A stretch of 64,000 nt of DNA from CBDANO01 sp965197665 (GCA_965197665.1 CBDANO010000001.1:1-64000), one strand, 5' to 3'. Positions 17,129-24,995 are shown, numbered from the stretch's first letter. The notes: generated from the letters alone by a model not told the origin. Translations and numbers: made by a program.

Positions 17129-18361
17129 TCAAGAAGCAGCCGCTTCCTCAAGCAACTTGATGGCCTCAGAGTTTCTTTCGTCCTTTGCTACTTGCAGAGG
17201 CGTCCTGCCAACGTTGTCCTTCGCATTGATATCGGCCCCGGCGTCTAGCAAAGCCTGGATCACCAGCTGGTTATCGTTTCTTTCCGCAGCTATGTGCAGT
17301 GGCGTCTGGCCATGGACCTTCCCATTGACGTCGGATCCGGCGTCCAGAAGCGTTTGGATCACCGACGCGTGATCGTTATATCGTGCTGCAAGATGCAGAA
17401 CCATCCAGCCAAAGTTGTTTTCAGCATTGATGTCAGCACCGGCTTCAAGCAGCTCCTGGACCGCGGTCAGATTTTCATTGATTACTGAATGATGCAGAGG
17501 CGTCCAGCCATAGCGATCGTCGGTCTTCTCCTCGATGTCTAAGCCAGCATCCAGCAATACTTGAATCGACGCCTGGTTTCTGTTCCCGCTCGCTGCATAA
17601 TGCAGAGGTGTCTGGCCATCGTCGTCTTTCGCATGGATGTTGGCCCCGGCGTCGAGCAACACTTGGATCACAGCCAGATTTGTGCTGTATCGTGCCGCAT
17701 AGTGGATGAGTGGGGTGCCCGCGGTGCTTGAACCGATTAAGCCGTACAGGCTGCTTGAACTTCCTCGAAATGTAGCGTTAACATCCGCGCCTGCGTCCAC
17801 GAGAATCCCGATAATTTCAGGGTCGCCATTCCGAACCGCAAAGTAGAGGAGCGGCCCGATCACGCTCGAGGAGCTAAATGAGCCGCCTGAACTTTCTCGA
17901 ACTGTTGCGTTAACATCCGCGCCGGCGGCCACGAGATTACGAACAGTGTCACGATTACTCTCACGAATCGCCCAGTAGAGATCGGGAGGTTCAGGCGCAG
18001 GTGTAGGCGTTGCCGTGGGGGTTGCCGTGGGAACCGGAGTCGGCGTGGGAGTGGGCGTTGGTGTCGCCGTTGCAGTCGGCCCTGGGGTTGGAGTGGCGGT
18101 CGGGAGAGTGGGAGGTGCGGGCGTTGCCGTGGCGGTCGGGAGAGCGGCAGGTGTGATCGTTGCAGCTTCCGGTGCCGGGGTGTTTGTCAGAGCCGATGTG
18201 GGAGCATGTGTGGGTTCCGGATTGACCCCCTGCTCCGATGAGGTAGTGGTGCTAGAATCGGTCCCGTTCGAAGGATTGGAATCTAGCTCATCGGAACACC
18301 CGGTTAGCAGGATGGCGAGAACCGCGATGCTCAGCACCAGACCAATGATTGACTTCGACAT
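17129..18361 (-). CDS. Ankyrin-repeat lipoprotein
   Basis: The product is 410 residues from the ATG at 18361. The signal peptide MSKSIIGLVLSIAVLAILL with lipobox LLTGC is nearly identical to that of the unknown lipoprotein at 6959-8149. A long Thr/Pro/Ala linker (about 45-125) follows. About eight ankyrin repeats then run to the end, with motifs such as DGQTPLHYAASGN, VIQVLLDAGANIHAKDDDG and ADINAKDNVGRTPLQVA. Two early repeats carry Ser-rich insertions (SSGGSFSSSS). It should sit on the outer face of the membrane and bind a partner protein. The operator pair at 18675-18714 precedes it. Confidence 0.88.
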   Translation of the reverse strand: MSKSIIGLVLSIAVLAILLTGCSDELDSNPSNGTDSSTTTSSEQGVNPEPTHAPTSALTNTPAPEAATITPAALPTATATPAPPTLPTATPTPGPTATATPTPTPTPTPVPTATPTATPTPAPEPPDLYWAIRESNRDTVRNLVAAGADVNATVRESSGGSFSSSSVIGPLLYFAVRNGDPEIIGILVDAGADVNATFRGSSSSLYGLIGSSTAGTPLIHYAARYSTNLAVIQVLLDAGANIHAKDDDGQTPLHYAASGNRNQASIQVLLDAGLDIEEKTDDRYGWTPLHHSVINENLTAVQELLEAGADINAENNFGWMVLHLAARYNDHASVIQTLLDAGSDVNGKVHGQTPLHIAAERNDNQLVIQALLDAGADINAKDNVGRTPLQVAKDERNSEAIKLLEEAAAS

Positions 18362-18597
18362 TGCTTTCAAGTCCTTAACGTCCCTAAGTGGACTCTCGCC
18401 AGATCCTCATCCCTTGACCTTTCATCGAATGGGGGGCGGACCGGGTCGCGGAGACCACGTCAACACGGGCTGTTGCGACCGCCGTCTCTGCTCCGTCGAG
18501 CATTGGAATTCCTCGTCTACCGGTACTGGTCATCGCTCCCCTCTCCTGACGCCGAATGATTGCCTGGACTTTTCGGCGCCCATGACAAGGCTTGCCG
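18228..18597 (-). repeat. 370-bp repeat, copy 2 (leader plus signal peptide)
   Basis: This is the partner of 8016-8385, at a constant offset of 10212 bp and with one mismatch seen. It fronts the ankyrin lipoprotein, whereas copy 1 fronts an unrelated protein. Confidence 0.9.
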
Positions 18598-18674
18598 CCC
18601 GAAAAGCAGCCCTCACCGACGTAAATGGTAGTGAGCCTCCAAGCCGGATATAAGGAGCAAATATCTAAATTGCA

Positions 18675-18714
18675 CTAGGCATTTGTCTACAGAGAGTGCA
18701 TAGGCAAATGCCTA
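18675..18714 (-). promoter_or_regulatory. Paired palindromic operator-like boxes
   Basis: CTAGGCATTTGTCTAC (18675-18690) and the perfect palindrome TAGGCAAATGCCTA (18701-18714) have centres 25 bp apart. They lie about 315-350 bp upstream of the ankyrin lipoprotein start. Confidence 0.55.
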
Positions 18715-18793
18715 CCAAGGGCCTATGCCCATGTAGCGACAGTCTCAGCCCGGCGTGTTCAGGAAGCGACCGCGGAAAGCTCAAGGACTCCGG

Positions 18794-18890
18794 TGGTGGG
18801 TCAAAACTAAACCGGCGATCGCCGGCAACAGACAGGGGTGGGTCAATTTTAGATCGGCGATGGTGGGTCAGAATTAAACCGGCGTTGACA
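18794..18890. mobile_element. Solo IS21-family-type terminal region
   Basis: Three copies of a GGTGGGTCA(A/G)... unit appear, each followed by an A/T-rich core and (A/G)(A/T)CGGCG. They end at TTGACA (18885-18890), which on the minus strand gives the TGTCAACGCCGG start typical of IS21-family ends with multiple internal repeats. No istA or istB reading frame is present nearby, so only an end remains. Confidence 0.55.
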
Positions 18891-19102
18891 GTATGCCCCG
18901 TCCGTTCTCGGCGGATCGCCAAGGGAGCAAGGTCGGCGTCAGATTACAGCGCCAACCTTACCCGCAAGGTGAAGGTTCTTGATTTTATCAAGTCTGGTGG
19001 GCCTATTTTGACGATAGACAGAACCATCTTTGAATTGTGGCTGGGCGACCTGTGAGTTGGAGTCTTTGGCTCGGCTATTGTGGCCCGCTGGAGCAGAAGC
19101 GG

Positions 19103-19510
19103 TTACGCCTTAACTTTGACTGGGACTACTACCATGTAAATGGAGTCCGGCGACGACTCCCCTGTCAGGCACATCGAAAGCGTATCTCCCCCAATGTCCT
19201 CCGGCAGGTGTTCTTGAACATCTATCTTGCCGAGTGCTTCTTCTACCCTAGTTTTCAAGTTTCCTTCCGGCTGCCACCCAGCGATCACCCACAGCCGCTT
19301 GCCCGGCCTAAGTGGCAGGATGCCAATGGGACAGCTGGCGTACGATGCCTTCTTCGTCCTAATCTTGACGTCCTCGTCCACGATGACGAACGAAACCACA
19401 GTCATAAATTCATCATGACCGTAGATAAGCAAGTCGTTCTTGTTCCACACGGAATTAGCTGTTCTCCTTTGTTCCTCGTTCAAGCCAATGGTCCAAGCAG
19501 GGAATAGCAA
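19103..19510 (-). CDS. Hypothetical protein, possibly 5' truncated
   Basis: The product is 135 residues from a TTG at 19510; an in-frame stop lies only four codons upstream, so little N-terminal sequence could be missing unless the gene is broken. The sequence alternates hydrophobic strands (MTVVSFVIVDEDVKI, KRLWVIAGWQPEGN, SIYMVVVPVKVKA), suggesting a small beta-rich fold. I do not recognise a family. The opposite strand is also open here but has poorer protein character. Confidence 0.45.
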   Translation of the reverse strand: MLFPAWTIGLNEEQRRTANSVWNKNDLLIYGHDEFMTVVSFVIVDEDVKIRTKKASYASCPIGILPLRPGKRLWVIAGWQPEGNLKTRVEEALGKIDVQEHLPEDIGGDTLSMCLTGESSPDSIYMVVVPVKVKA

Positions 19511-19587
19511 TCTAACAGTGGCTATAGTTTCATGCGTGAAGTATGAGGTGGACCCGGTTAGTTGAACAGAATTGGGTTGAAGCTAAG

Positions 19588-20094
19588 TTAGCCGGCGCCG
19601 ATCACCCGGACCGGCGGGTCGCAGGGCGGGGGCGCTGTGGTCCGGAGCTGCGGTCCAGTACCCGGGCTTGCCGGCTGCTTGGACTTCCACTCCTCCAGCA
19701 AACGGTCCCGTTCCGCGGCGTCGGCCTCGATGGCGTCGGCGTCGGGCGCTACAGGCCGGCCGGCCCACCGGGCATCTTTTAGAAACTCATACAGGTCGTT
19801 GTTCGTCCTTCGGTAACGGTGGTCAACGGGAGCGATCTGGTCAAGAACGGCCGCCAGGAAAGGATAGGGCTGCCGCCCACGCTCTTTCGTCAAGGCCAAC
19901 CCCGTTAGATTCCCCTGGACCAACCGGGCCACGGAATCAACCGTGTGAGTCCCCCCGGGCCGCAGGAGGCCCAGGTCCAGCAACAGCGAAAGGGCATGGC
20001 CCAATCTCTCGGCCTCGGTCAAAAGCGCCGGGGCTTGGGGGCCATTGGCGGGCCTATGCGGGTCATTTGAGGGAGGGCTAAGATTACTACTCAT
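19588..20094 (-). CDS. Hypothetical protein of the integrated element
   Basis: The product is 168 residues beginning MSSNLSPPSNDPHRP and ending CDPPVRVIGAG. A central helical region (LLTEAERLGHALSLLLDLG, then RRTNNDLYEFLKDARWAG) is flanked by Pro-rich tails. I recognise no family. The ribosome site is weak, but the AT-rich DNA just upstream (20095-20165), unlike its GC-rich surroundings, could hold a promoter. It may be an accessory or regulatory gene of the element. Confidence 0.5.
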   Translation of the reverse strand: MSSNLSPPSNDPHRPANGPQAPALLTEAERLGHALSLLLDLGLLRPGGTHTVDSVARLVQGNLTGLALTKERGRQPYPFLAAVLDQIAPVDHRYRRTNNDLYEFLKDARWAGRPVAPDADAIEADAAERDRLLEEWKSKQPASPGTGPQLRTTAPPPCDPPVRVIGAG

Positions 20095-20462
20095 TAACGT
20101 ATGTATTTAATCGTGGCGCGATGGGGTGGTTACTGTCTATATCTGACACATATATTGTACGACATCACCCGTCAACAAATTGCGGCGGGCGACGCCCTTG
20201 GCCCTGATTTCACACCCCCGGCCTTGGCCGGTCCGGGCTTTAGGTTGATAGGCACCGGCCGCCTCGATGTCCTGGTGGGCTACAGCGCAGGGCTGGCGAC
20301 CAGGGCGTTGAGACCGAGACGGTGACGGCCTGCGTCTTGGTCGCCGGTGCCTTCGACACGTTGCGGGCGGCGGGCGGGACGCTGGCAGACGGTGCGACCT
20401 GGCCTTCTGTGGGAGAGGGGGGCATTGCCAAAGGGCCTGACAGACATGTATCTGCGACACAA
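20095..20462 (-). other. Gap with only short overlapping ORFs
   Basis: Several overlapping open frames of 60-107 codons exist on both strands but none has a domain, a good ribosome site or biased composition that would select it. An AT-rich patch at 20095-20165 probably carries the promoter of the next minus-strand gene. Confidence 0.4.
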
Positions 20463-21590
20463 TCAGCTGGTGAAGTAGGTGGCGAGAGTGTCCAGGTCAA
20501 CAGTGCCGCCGGGCCGATAATCAACCCAACGGCTCAAGGTCTCGGCGATAACGGCCTCATCAATGTTGAAGCCAGCCAACGCAACCCTAGTCAACAGGAA
20601 GGGCAGCCCGCGCTTACCGGTTATCTCCATACTGGCGTATCGCAATGCCTTGTAGAATTCTGCGATTATCTTTTTGTCGGCGTCAATTGTGGCTTGCCAG
20701 TCTTGACTTGCGGCTGTATTGGATTCCGCCCCGTCCACGTCTTCCGTGTCGAAATCGATAACGTCAATTTCGTTCAGGGCGGACCTCATATCTTTGGCCA
20801 TGATATGTTGGCCGGCCGCCTTGCCCTGGGGCAGCGCCGCAAAAGAAAACTGGAGTGCGGCCGCCTCGTAGATGTTGGCCGGGGTGATGCCCCTCACAAT
20901 TTTCCGCTTGGCTCTGGTGCGGTTGACGCCGATGCCATAGGCCTCCCCCACAGTCTTGCCCCTGAGCGGGTGGGGGCCGACCGCCTCAATCCGTAGATGG
21001 CACCATTCCGGGTAGTGCTTTTGGCCTTGGCCCATCTGGGGATATCGCTTACGCCGAGCTGGGTAGTAAATCCAGTCGCACTCCCTGAGGAAGTTGTTGG
21101 CGACCTCCGGCTCCTGCGAGGTCCCGCCCAGCAGGTGGATGCGTTGTTTCCGCAGCCCGGCGATCCCCCCGACGAACTCCATCTGGCCGGTGTTGCCCTG
21201 CCGGTACCGGGACAGCAGGGCTTGAATCTCGTCAAGCACCAGGATGCAGCGGCCGGGCAGCACCTTGGAGAAGGCAAAGATGTCAACGGCGCCCTCGATG
21301 TGCCAGCCGAACAGCAAAGACAGGTTGGAGATGATCTCAAACCCCGCCTGCCGGTACGGGATACAGAACAGGGACATGAGATTGGTCTTGCCCACCCCCT
21401 TTGGCCCGGAGACCAGGGAGCAGCTGAAACCGGGGTCGCCGCCGGTGTCCCTGTTCCGCGCGAACTTCGCCTCGATCTCCCGGTGGAGATCCAGCCGGTA
21501 TTCCTTGCCGATGGTGTCCCGCTCGTCGGGAAACGCCGGGAGGTTCTCAATGTCCTCTTCGGTAATCTTACGCAGTCTGATATTTGGCAT
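20463..21590 (-). CDS. P-loop ATPase of the Zot/FtsK-like type
   Basis: The product is 375 residues. Walker A is GPKGVGKTNL (about 63-72); Walker B is RCILVLDEIQALLSRYRQG. A sensor-like segment LLGGTSQEPEVANNFLRECD follows. The layout matches ATPases of small mobile elements related to filamentous-phage pI (Zot) and to FtsK/HerA pumps, which move DNA or help virion assembly. The C-terminal ~150 residues are element-specific. The start codon follows the stop of the upstream gene by 5 bp and GGAGGG overlaps that stop, so the two are cotranscribed. No membrane segment is evident, so a toxin role is not supported. Confidence 0.7.
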   Translation of the reverse strand: MPNIRLRKITEEDIENLPAFPDERDTIGKEYRLDLHREIEAKFARNRDTGGDPGFSCSLVSGPKGVGKTNLMSLFCIPYRQAGFEIISNLSLLFGWHIEGAVDIFAFSKVLPGRCILVLDEIQALLSRYRQGNTGQMEFVGGIAGLRKQRIHLLGGTSQEPEVANNFLRECDWIYYPARRKRYPQMGQGQKHYPEWCHLRIEAVGPHPLRGKTVGEAYGIGVNRTRAKRKIVRGITPANIYEAAALQFSFAALPQGKAAGQHIMAKDMRSALNEIDVIDFDTEDVDGAESNTAASQDWQATIDADKKIIAEFYKALRYASMEITGKRGLPFLLTRVALAGFNIDEAVIAETLSRWVDYRPGGTVDLDTLATYFTS

Positions 21591-21595
21591 GGGCT

Positions 21596-21850
21596 CTACC
21601 CTCCTTTTAACGGGATGCTGTCCGCTTCACGCAGCAACTCACGGCGCCGGTACGCGAAGATTACGGCGTGGGCCGTGCGACAGTCCTCGCAAAGAATGCC
21701 CTCGGGATGTTGGTGGGCGTCAGGTTCCCACTCGCGCAGCCCCAGGTGCACCGCCGTTTCACCATGCCGCCTTCCCGTCTCGTACCAGTCCATCTCGGCA
21801 TCGACGGGAGACATAGTGAAGTTGACGGGTGTCAAACCTTCCTTTGCCAT
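21596..21850 (-). CDS. Small CxxC protein of the integrated element
   Basis: The product is 84 residues from MAKEGLTPVNFTMSPVDAE, with a strong GGGAGG ribosome site. It contains LCEDCRTAHAVIFAYRRREL, a single CxxC pair that might bind metal together with the nearby histidines (HLGLREWEPDAHQHPEG). No family is recognised. It lies directly upstream of the ATPase gene with coupled spacing. Confidence 0.6.
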   Translation of the reverse strand: MAKEGLTPVNFTMSPVDAEMDWYETGRRHGETAVHLGLREWEPDAHQHPEGILCEDCRTAHAVIFAYRRRELLREADSIPLKGG

Positions 21851-21859
21851 CGGTCCTCC

Positions 21860-22093
21860 CTATGGTTGATTCGGCACCCGGCCGGCCGCGGTCCAGCCGG
21901 CTCCGAATGCCTTGGCATTAGATCGCACGCTGCGGCCTTGGGACTTTAGCGGCCTCACGGCCTCCACCCGCTCACCGGTGCAGCTCGGCGGCCGCCCGGT
22001 CCGCTTTTCCGGCGCCTGGGCCCGGTCAAGGCCGGCTAAGTGGCTCTTGGGGGCGGCGTGTCGCCGGTGGCCCTGGGGCGGGTTGCCAGCCAC
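21860..22093 (-). CDS. Possible resolvase-like HTH fragment
   Basis: This 77-codon ORF overlaps the end of the excisionase gene in another frame. Its second half (ERVEAVRPLKSQGRSVRSNA, then KAFGAG) resembles the helix-turn-helix tail of serine resolvases, which usually reads LKxxGxSVRxIAxxLG. The catalytic domain is absent. Its stop lies just before the ribosome site of the next gene. It may be a relic or a small DNA-binding protein. Confidence 0.3.
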   Translation of the reverse strand: MAGNPPQGHRRHAAPKSHLAGLDRAQAPEKRTGRPPSCTGERVEAVRPLKSQGRSVRSNAKAFGAGWTAAGRVPNQP

Positions 22094-22257
22094 TCCTCGA
22101 TCTCGGACTCCGGCCAGCGGACGGCGCGGGCTCCGATCTTCAGCGGCTCAGGGAAGGACCCTTCGCGCATCTTGCGGTAGATGGTGGTGCGCCCGAGCCC
22201 GGTGCGGGCCGCTACTTCGTCAAGGCGCAGGAGCCGGTCGGCGGTTGAGGCAGACAT
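22036..22257 (-). CDS. AlpA/Xis-type excisionase (MerR-like HTH)
   Basis: The product is 73 residues from the ATG at 22257, with GGAGGGG 7 bp upstream. It reads LLRLDEVAARTGLGRTTIYR, then KMREGSFPEPLKIGARAVRW and PESEIEEWLATR, the classic AlpA winged-helix pattern. It should bind arm sites to direct excision or regulate the integrase. A longer in-frame ORF upstream has no similarity to the family, so this start is preferred. Confidence 0.88.
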   Translation of the reverse strand: MSASTADRLLRLDEVAARTGLGRTTIYRKMREGSFPEPLKIGARAVRWPESEIEEWLATRPRATGDTPPPRAT

Positions 22258-22339
22258 GACAACACCCCTCCAAACACTATTTGAAAGAAGGGTACAGCTT
22301 GGCTTGGGGCTTGTCAGGGTGAAAAAATATCCCGAATGG

Positions 22340-22837
22340 TTACCGGCGGCGGCGGCGTAGGGCTCTTCTATGTTTGTGAATGATGGACCGGATGGTTTCC
22401 GGCGAGTAGTTGATACAGTCTGCGATAATATCGATAGCTTCGTTACGAGTGTGTCTTTCATCCCGCAGCATTTCGAACACCGTCAAAACGCGGTGGTCTC
22501 GCTCTGACTCTTTCGGCCGGCCGGGTCTGGGAGCAGGGAGGCCCACTGTGTCCCGGTAAAAGGCCCAATCCTTCAAGCGCTTGGGGACCGGTTCGCCAGT
22601 CTCCGATAAATAGTCTAGAAGATTATTCAGTCCTTTTTTGGCCGACGGGTGTGTATCGGCCATGATAATGCATGCCTCCACCAAACTCTCCCGGGTGCGC
22701 AATCCCGGGTGCTCGGGGTCGAGTTCTTCCGGAGGAGTCGCTCTCCAGAAGACCGGTAAGTCAGAAAGTTTCGGGAACGCCTGATTATTGCCGTGCAGTA
22801 GGTCGCAGACCCACTTTTCATGGTTCTGGTGAGCCAT
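22340..22837 (-). CDS. Hypothetical HTH-containing protein of the element
   Basis: The product is 165 residues with GGAGGAG upstream of its ATG, which overlaps the end of the integrase gene by 20 bp. The C-terminal part (NEAIDIIADCINYSPETIRS, then IIHKHRRALRRRRR) looks like a helix-turn-helix followed by a basic tail. The N-terminal half is unknown. Overlap with the integrase suggests cotranscription and a regulatory role in the element. Confidence 0.65.
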   Translation of the reverse strand: MAHQNHEKWVCDLLHGNNQAFPKLSDLPVFWRATPPEELDPEHPGLRTRESLVEACIIMADTHPSAKKGLNNLLDYLSETGEPVPKRLKDWAFYRDTVGLPAPRPGRPKESERDHRVLTVFEMLRDERHTRNEAIDIIADCINYSPETIRSIIHKHRRALRRRRR

Positions 22838-24029
22838 TGTTCTCCTCCTTATACCGGTCCCGCCCGCCGACGTAAGCCGACCAAGCGTCCATCAGCGCCC
22901 GCCTCTGGTCGAACAGGTCGCTCCGCATATATGCCGCCTCGGTGCTGTTGCCGATGTTGTGGGCCAGAGCCGCTTCCCCGACCGACCAGGGCGCGGCGGT
23001 GCACTCGGCAACCCAGTTTCTGAAGGAAGTCCGAAATCCGTGGGGTACGGCGGGGATTTCCAGCCGCCGGAGCAGGGCGGTGAACACCATCTCGGACGCC
23101 GGCTTGCCGCTGCGCGCGGCGGGGAATATCAACCCTTGGCCGTCGGTTAGCTCCAATGCTTGGCCCAGTATCTCGATGGCCCTATCGGACAGCGGCACCC
23201 GGTGGGGCCGCCGCGCCTTCATCCGGGATGCGGGGATCTCCCAGGTTGCCGAATCCCAGTCGACCTCGGTCCAATGGGCCGCCCGCACCTCCCCGGAGCG
23301 CCCGGCGGTCAGTACGAGAAACTCAAAGGCCAGCTTGGTCGAAATGCCGGCGGTGGACTCCCTGACCTGCCGCACCGCTCCCGGCACCCGGGCGTAGGGC
23401 AATGCCTGATGGTGTTCTTTCAGCCGCTGCGTCTTGGGCAGGACCTTGAGCAGGGAGCGCCCCGCCGGGTTGTCCAGCCGGTACCCCTGGGCGACCGCCC
23501 AGTCCATGACGGTCTCCATTCGCTGGCGGACCCGGCTGGCGGTTTCCGGCTTGCCGGTCCAGATGGGAGTCAGCGCCTCCAGGACATCGGCGGCGCTAAT
23601 GGCGTCAACCGCCTTGCGCCCGATCAGCGGGAAAGCGTAGGCCTGGAGCGTCGATTGCCACTGGTATGCGTGTTTCGGGTTGCTCCAGGTGGGCCGGCGC
23701 AGCTCGATCACGCGAGCGGCGGCTTCAGCGAAGGTGGGGGTGGACGGGACAGGCTTGCGGACGGCCTCCCGCGCCTGCCGCTTCTCCGCTGCAGGGTCCC
23801 GGCCTTCGGCAACGGCGGAGCGATTGGTTTGGGCTATGGACCGGGCTACGGCAAGGCTGACCGCGGGATAAGGCCCCAGCCCCAGGTCACGGCGCCTGCC
23901 ACCGATTACGATTCGCTGGACCCACGATTTGCTGCCCGAAGGGGCGACGTTCAGGTAGAGGCTGTCGCCGTCGCCGTGCCTGCCGGGTTTGCTCAGGTTC
24001 TTTGCCGAGATTGCGGTGAGCCTGCCCAC
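22818..24029 (-). CDS. Tyrosine recombinase / integrase (P4-type, DUF4102 arm domain)
   Basis: The product is 403 residues from a GTG start with GGAGGGGAGC upstream. The N-terminal arm-binding domain reads KPGRHGDGDSLYLNVAPSG and YPAVSLAVAR. A core-binding domain follows, then the catalytic domain with Arg in TAGRSGEVRAAHW, Lys in ASRMKARRPHRVPLS, HxxR in VPHGFRTSFRNW, the second His in ALAHNIGNSTEAAY, and Tyr in AAYMRSD. All catalytic residues are present, so the enzyme may be active. It faces tRNA-Ser, about 150 bp from the tRNA 3' end, the usual arrangement for tRNA-targeting integrases. Confidence 0.95.
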   Translation of the reverse strand: MGRLTAISAKNLSKPGRHGDGDSLYLNVAPSGSKSWVQRIVIGGRRRDLGLGPYPAVSLAVARSIAQTNRSAVAEGRDPAAEKRQAREAVRKPVPSTPTFAEAAARVIELRRPTWSNPKHAYQWQSTLQAYAFPLIGRKAVDAISAADVLEALTPIWTGKPETASRVRQRMETVMDWAVAQGYRLDNPAGRSLLKVLPKTQRLKEHHQALPYARVPGAVRQVRESTAGISTKLAFEFLVLTAGRSGEVRAAHWTEVDWDSATWEIPASRMKARRPHRVPLSDRAIEILGQALELTDGQGLIFPAARSGKPASEMVFTALLRRLEIPAVPHGFRTSFRNWVAECTAAPWSVGEAALAHNIGNSTEAAYMRSDLFDQRRALMDAWSAYVGGRDRYKEENNGSPEP

Positions 24030-24182
24030 GCTCCCCTCCGTACCACATTATTTCCCACACAATGTGTGGGATACAGTGGTATTTTACGGGAGTTCGTGGG
24101 AGTGTTCAAGGCCTCAGTGTCAGTAGTTCAGCTACGAATCAGGGGTTTTGGGGACTGCATAGGACGGTAAGAGAGGTTAATA

Positions 24183-24271
24183 TGGCGGAGAGGGCGGGAT
24201 TCGAACCCGCGAGAAGCAAGGCCTCTACGCGATTTCCAGTCGCGCCCGTTCGTCCACTCCGGCACCTCTCC
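24183..24271 (-). tRNA. tRNA-Ser (anticodon GGA)
   Basis: This is an 89-nt class II tRNA on the minus strand. The acceptor stem GGAGAGG pairs with CCTCTCC, followed by G and an encoded CCA. The anticodon stem CGCGA/TCGCG encloses CTGGAAA, giving anticodon GGA. A long variable arm follows, then the T-arm GCGGG-TTCGAAT-CCCGC. The gene is intact although an integrated element abuts its 3' end. Confidence 0.97.
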
Positions 24272-24671
24272 AACGCAAGTGTAGGCTGACTACTAGGCGG
24301 GGCGTTCCCCTTGGGCGCCGCCCAAGTCTTGAGGCAATGCCACCCCCTGGGAGCAAGGGCCATTATATGCAACGGCCAATGAGACTGTCCACCGAGTTGG
24401 GGAGGGGCAACCGTTCCGCCTTGGTAAGAAACGTCCGGGCCTTTCATTCGGCTTTGACAGTTTTTATCTTTGATGGTATTTATCTTCGACGGAAATTATA
24501 ATGCTCCGTGGCGTTGGCCGAGCCAACGGAGGATGAAGGCCGGGGCTTCCCGCGGACTTCATCAAGACTTCACCCGGGGTTGGCGCGGGTCTTCCCGTGT
24601 TTTACATACGGCGCAGCTACTAAACTCAAGCAAATAATCTCACAAGCAATCTCAAAGGAATCGAGGGTGGT
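24272..24671. other. Intergenic, no gene seen; one hairpin
   Basis: No convincing gene lies between tRNA-Ser and the Rieske gene. A 7-bp hairpin (CGTTGGC at 24512-24518 with GCCAACG at 24522-24528) sits about 145 bp upstream of the Rieske start. An AT-rich stretch at 24455-24500 could hold promoters. Confidence 0.5.
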
Positions 24672-24995
24672 ATGGCCGAGTCAGGCTTTGTGAAGGTGGC
24701 CCAAGTGGGCGATCTTTCACCAGGGGAAATGATGACCGTGGACCTAGGGCAGGAGCGGGTATTGCTGGTCAACGTGGAGGGTGACGTATACGCTTGCGAA
24801 GACGTTTGCTCTCACGCATACGCTTCTTTGGGGGAAGGAGACCTAAACGGTAAGGAAGTCGAGTGTCCCCTGCACGGGGCGTGCTTCAACGTCATCACCG
24901 GTGAAGTGTTGTCGCCTCCCGCCGACGAGAACGTCCGAGTCTTCGAGCTTCGAATCGACGGTGAAGATATTCTGGTGGGTCCGGCCAAGAGCTAG
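24672..24995 (+). CDS. Rieske [2Fe-2S] ferredoxin
   Basis: The product is 107 residues, the usual length of a stand-alone Rieske ferredoxin. The first ligand pair is in CEDVCSHAYASLGEGDL (C-x-H of CSH) and the second in VECPLHGACFN (C-x-x-H), the pattern of dioxygenase-type ferredoxins and NirD-like proteins. It shuttles electrons in the cytoplasm, for example to a ring-hydroxylating oxygenase. No oxygenase or reductase gene is adjacent, so its partner is unknown. GAGGGTGGT precedes the ATG. Confidence 0.9.
   Translation: MAESGFVKVAQVGDLSPGEMMTVDLGQERVLLVNVEGDVYACEDVCSHAYASLGEGDLNGKEVECPLHGACFNVITGEVLSPPADENVRVFELRIDGEDILVGPAKS

Larger units (their letters stand above)
18362..19102 (-). other. 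Intergenic region with leader, operator and IS end
   Basis: The array leader fills 18362-18670, the operator pair 18675-18714 and an IS21-type end 18794-18890. From about 18890 to 19000 it resembles 13275-13385, so the insertion-sequence end interrupted or replaced part of the repeated intergenic block. No gene is visible. Confidence 0.5.
19588..24182 (-). mobile_element. Integrated element next to tRNA-Ser
   Basis: A block of minus-strand genes abuts the 3' end of tRNA-Ser(GGA): tyrosine integrase, a small HTH protein, an AlpA-type excisionase, a resolvase-like HTH fragment, a small CxxC protein, a P-loop ATPase and an unknown protein. This order is typical of small integrative elements or phage satellites. 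The distal boundary is uncertain: I could not find a second copy of the tRNA 3' end, so either that att site has decayed or the element is partly deleted. Genes further left belong to the lipoprotein island. Confidence 0.65.

Noticed and set aside
20463..21590. Zonular occludens toxin function for the P-loop ATPase
   Set aside because: Only the ATPase core resembles Zot/pI; no membrane segment or secreted toxin part is present.
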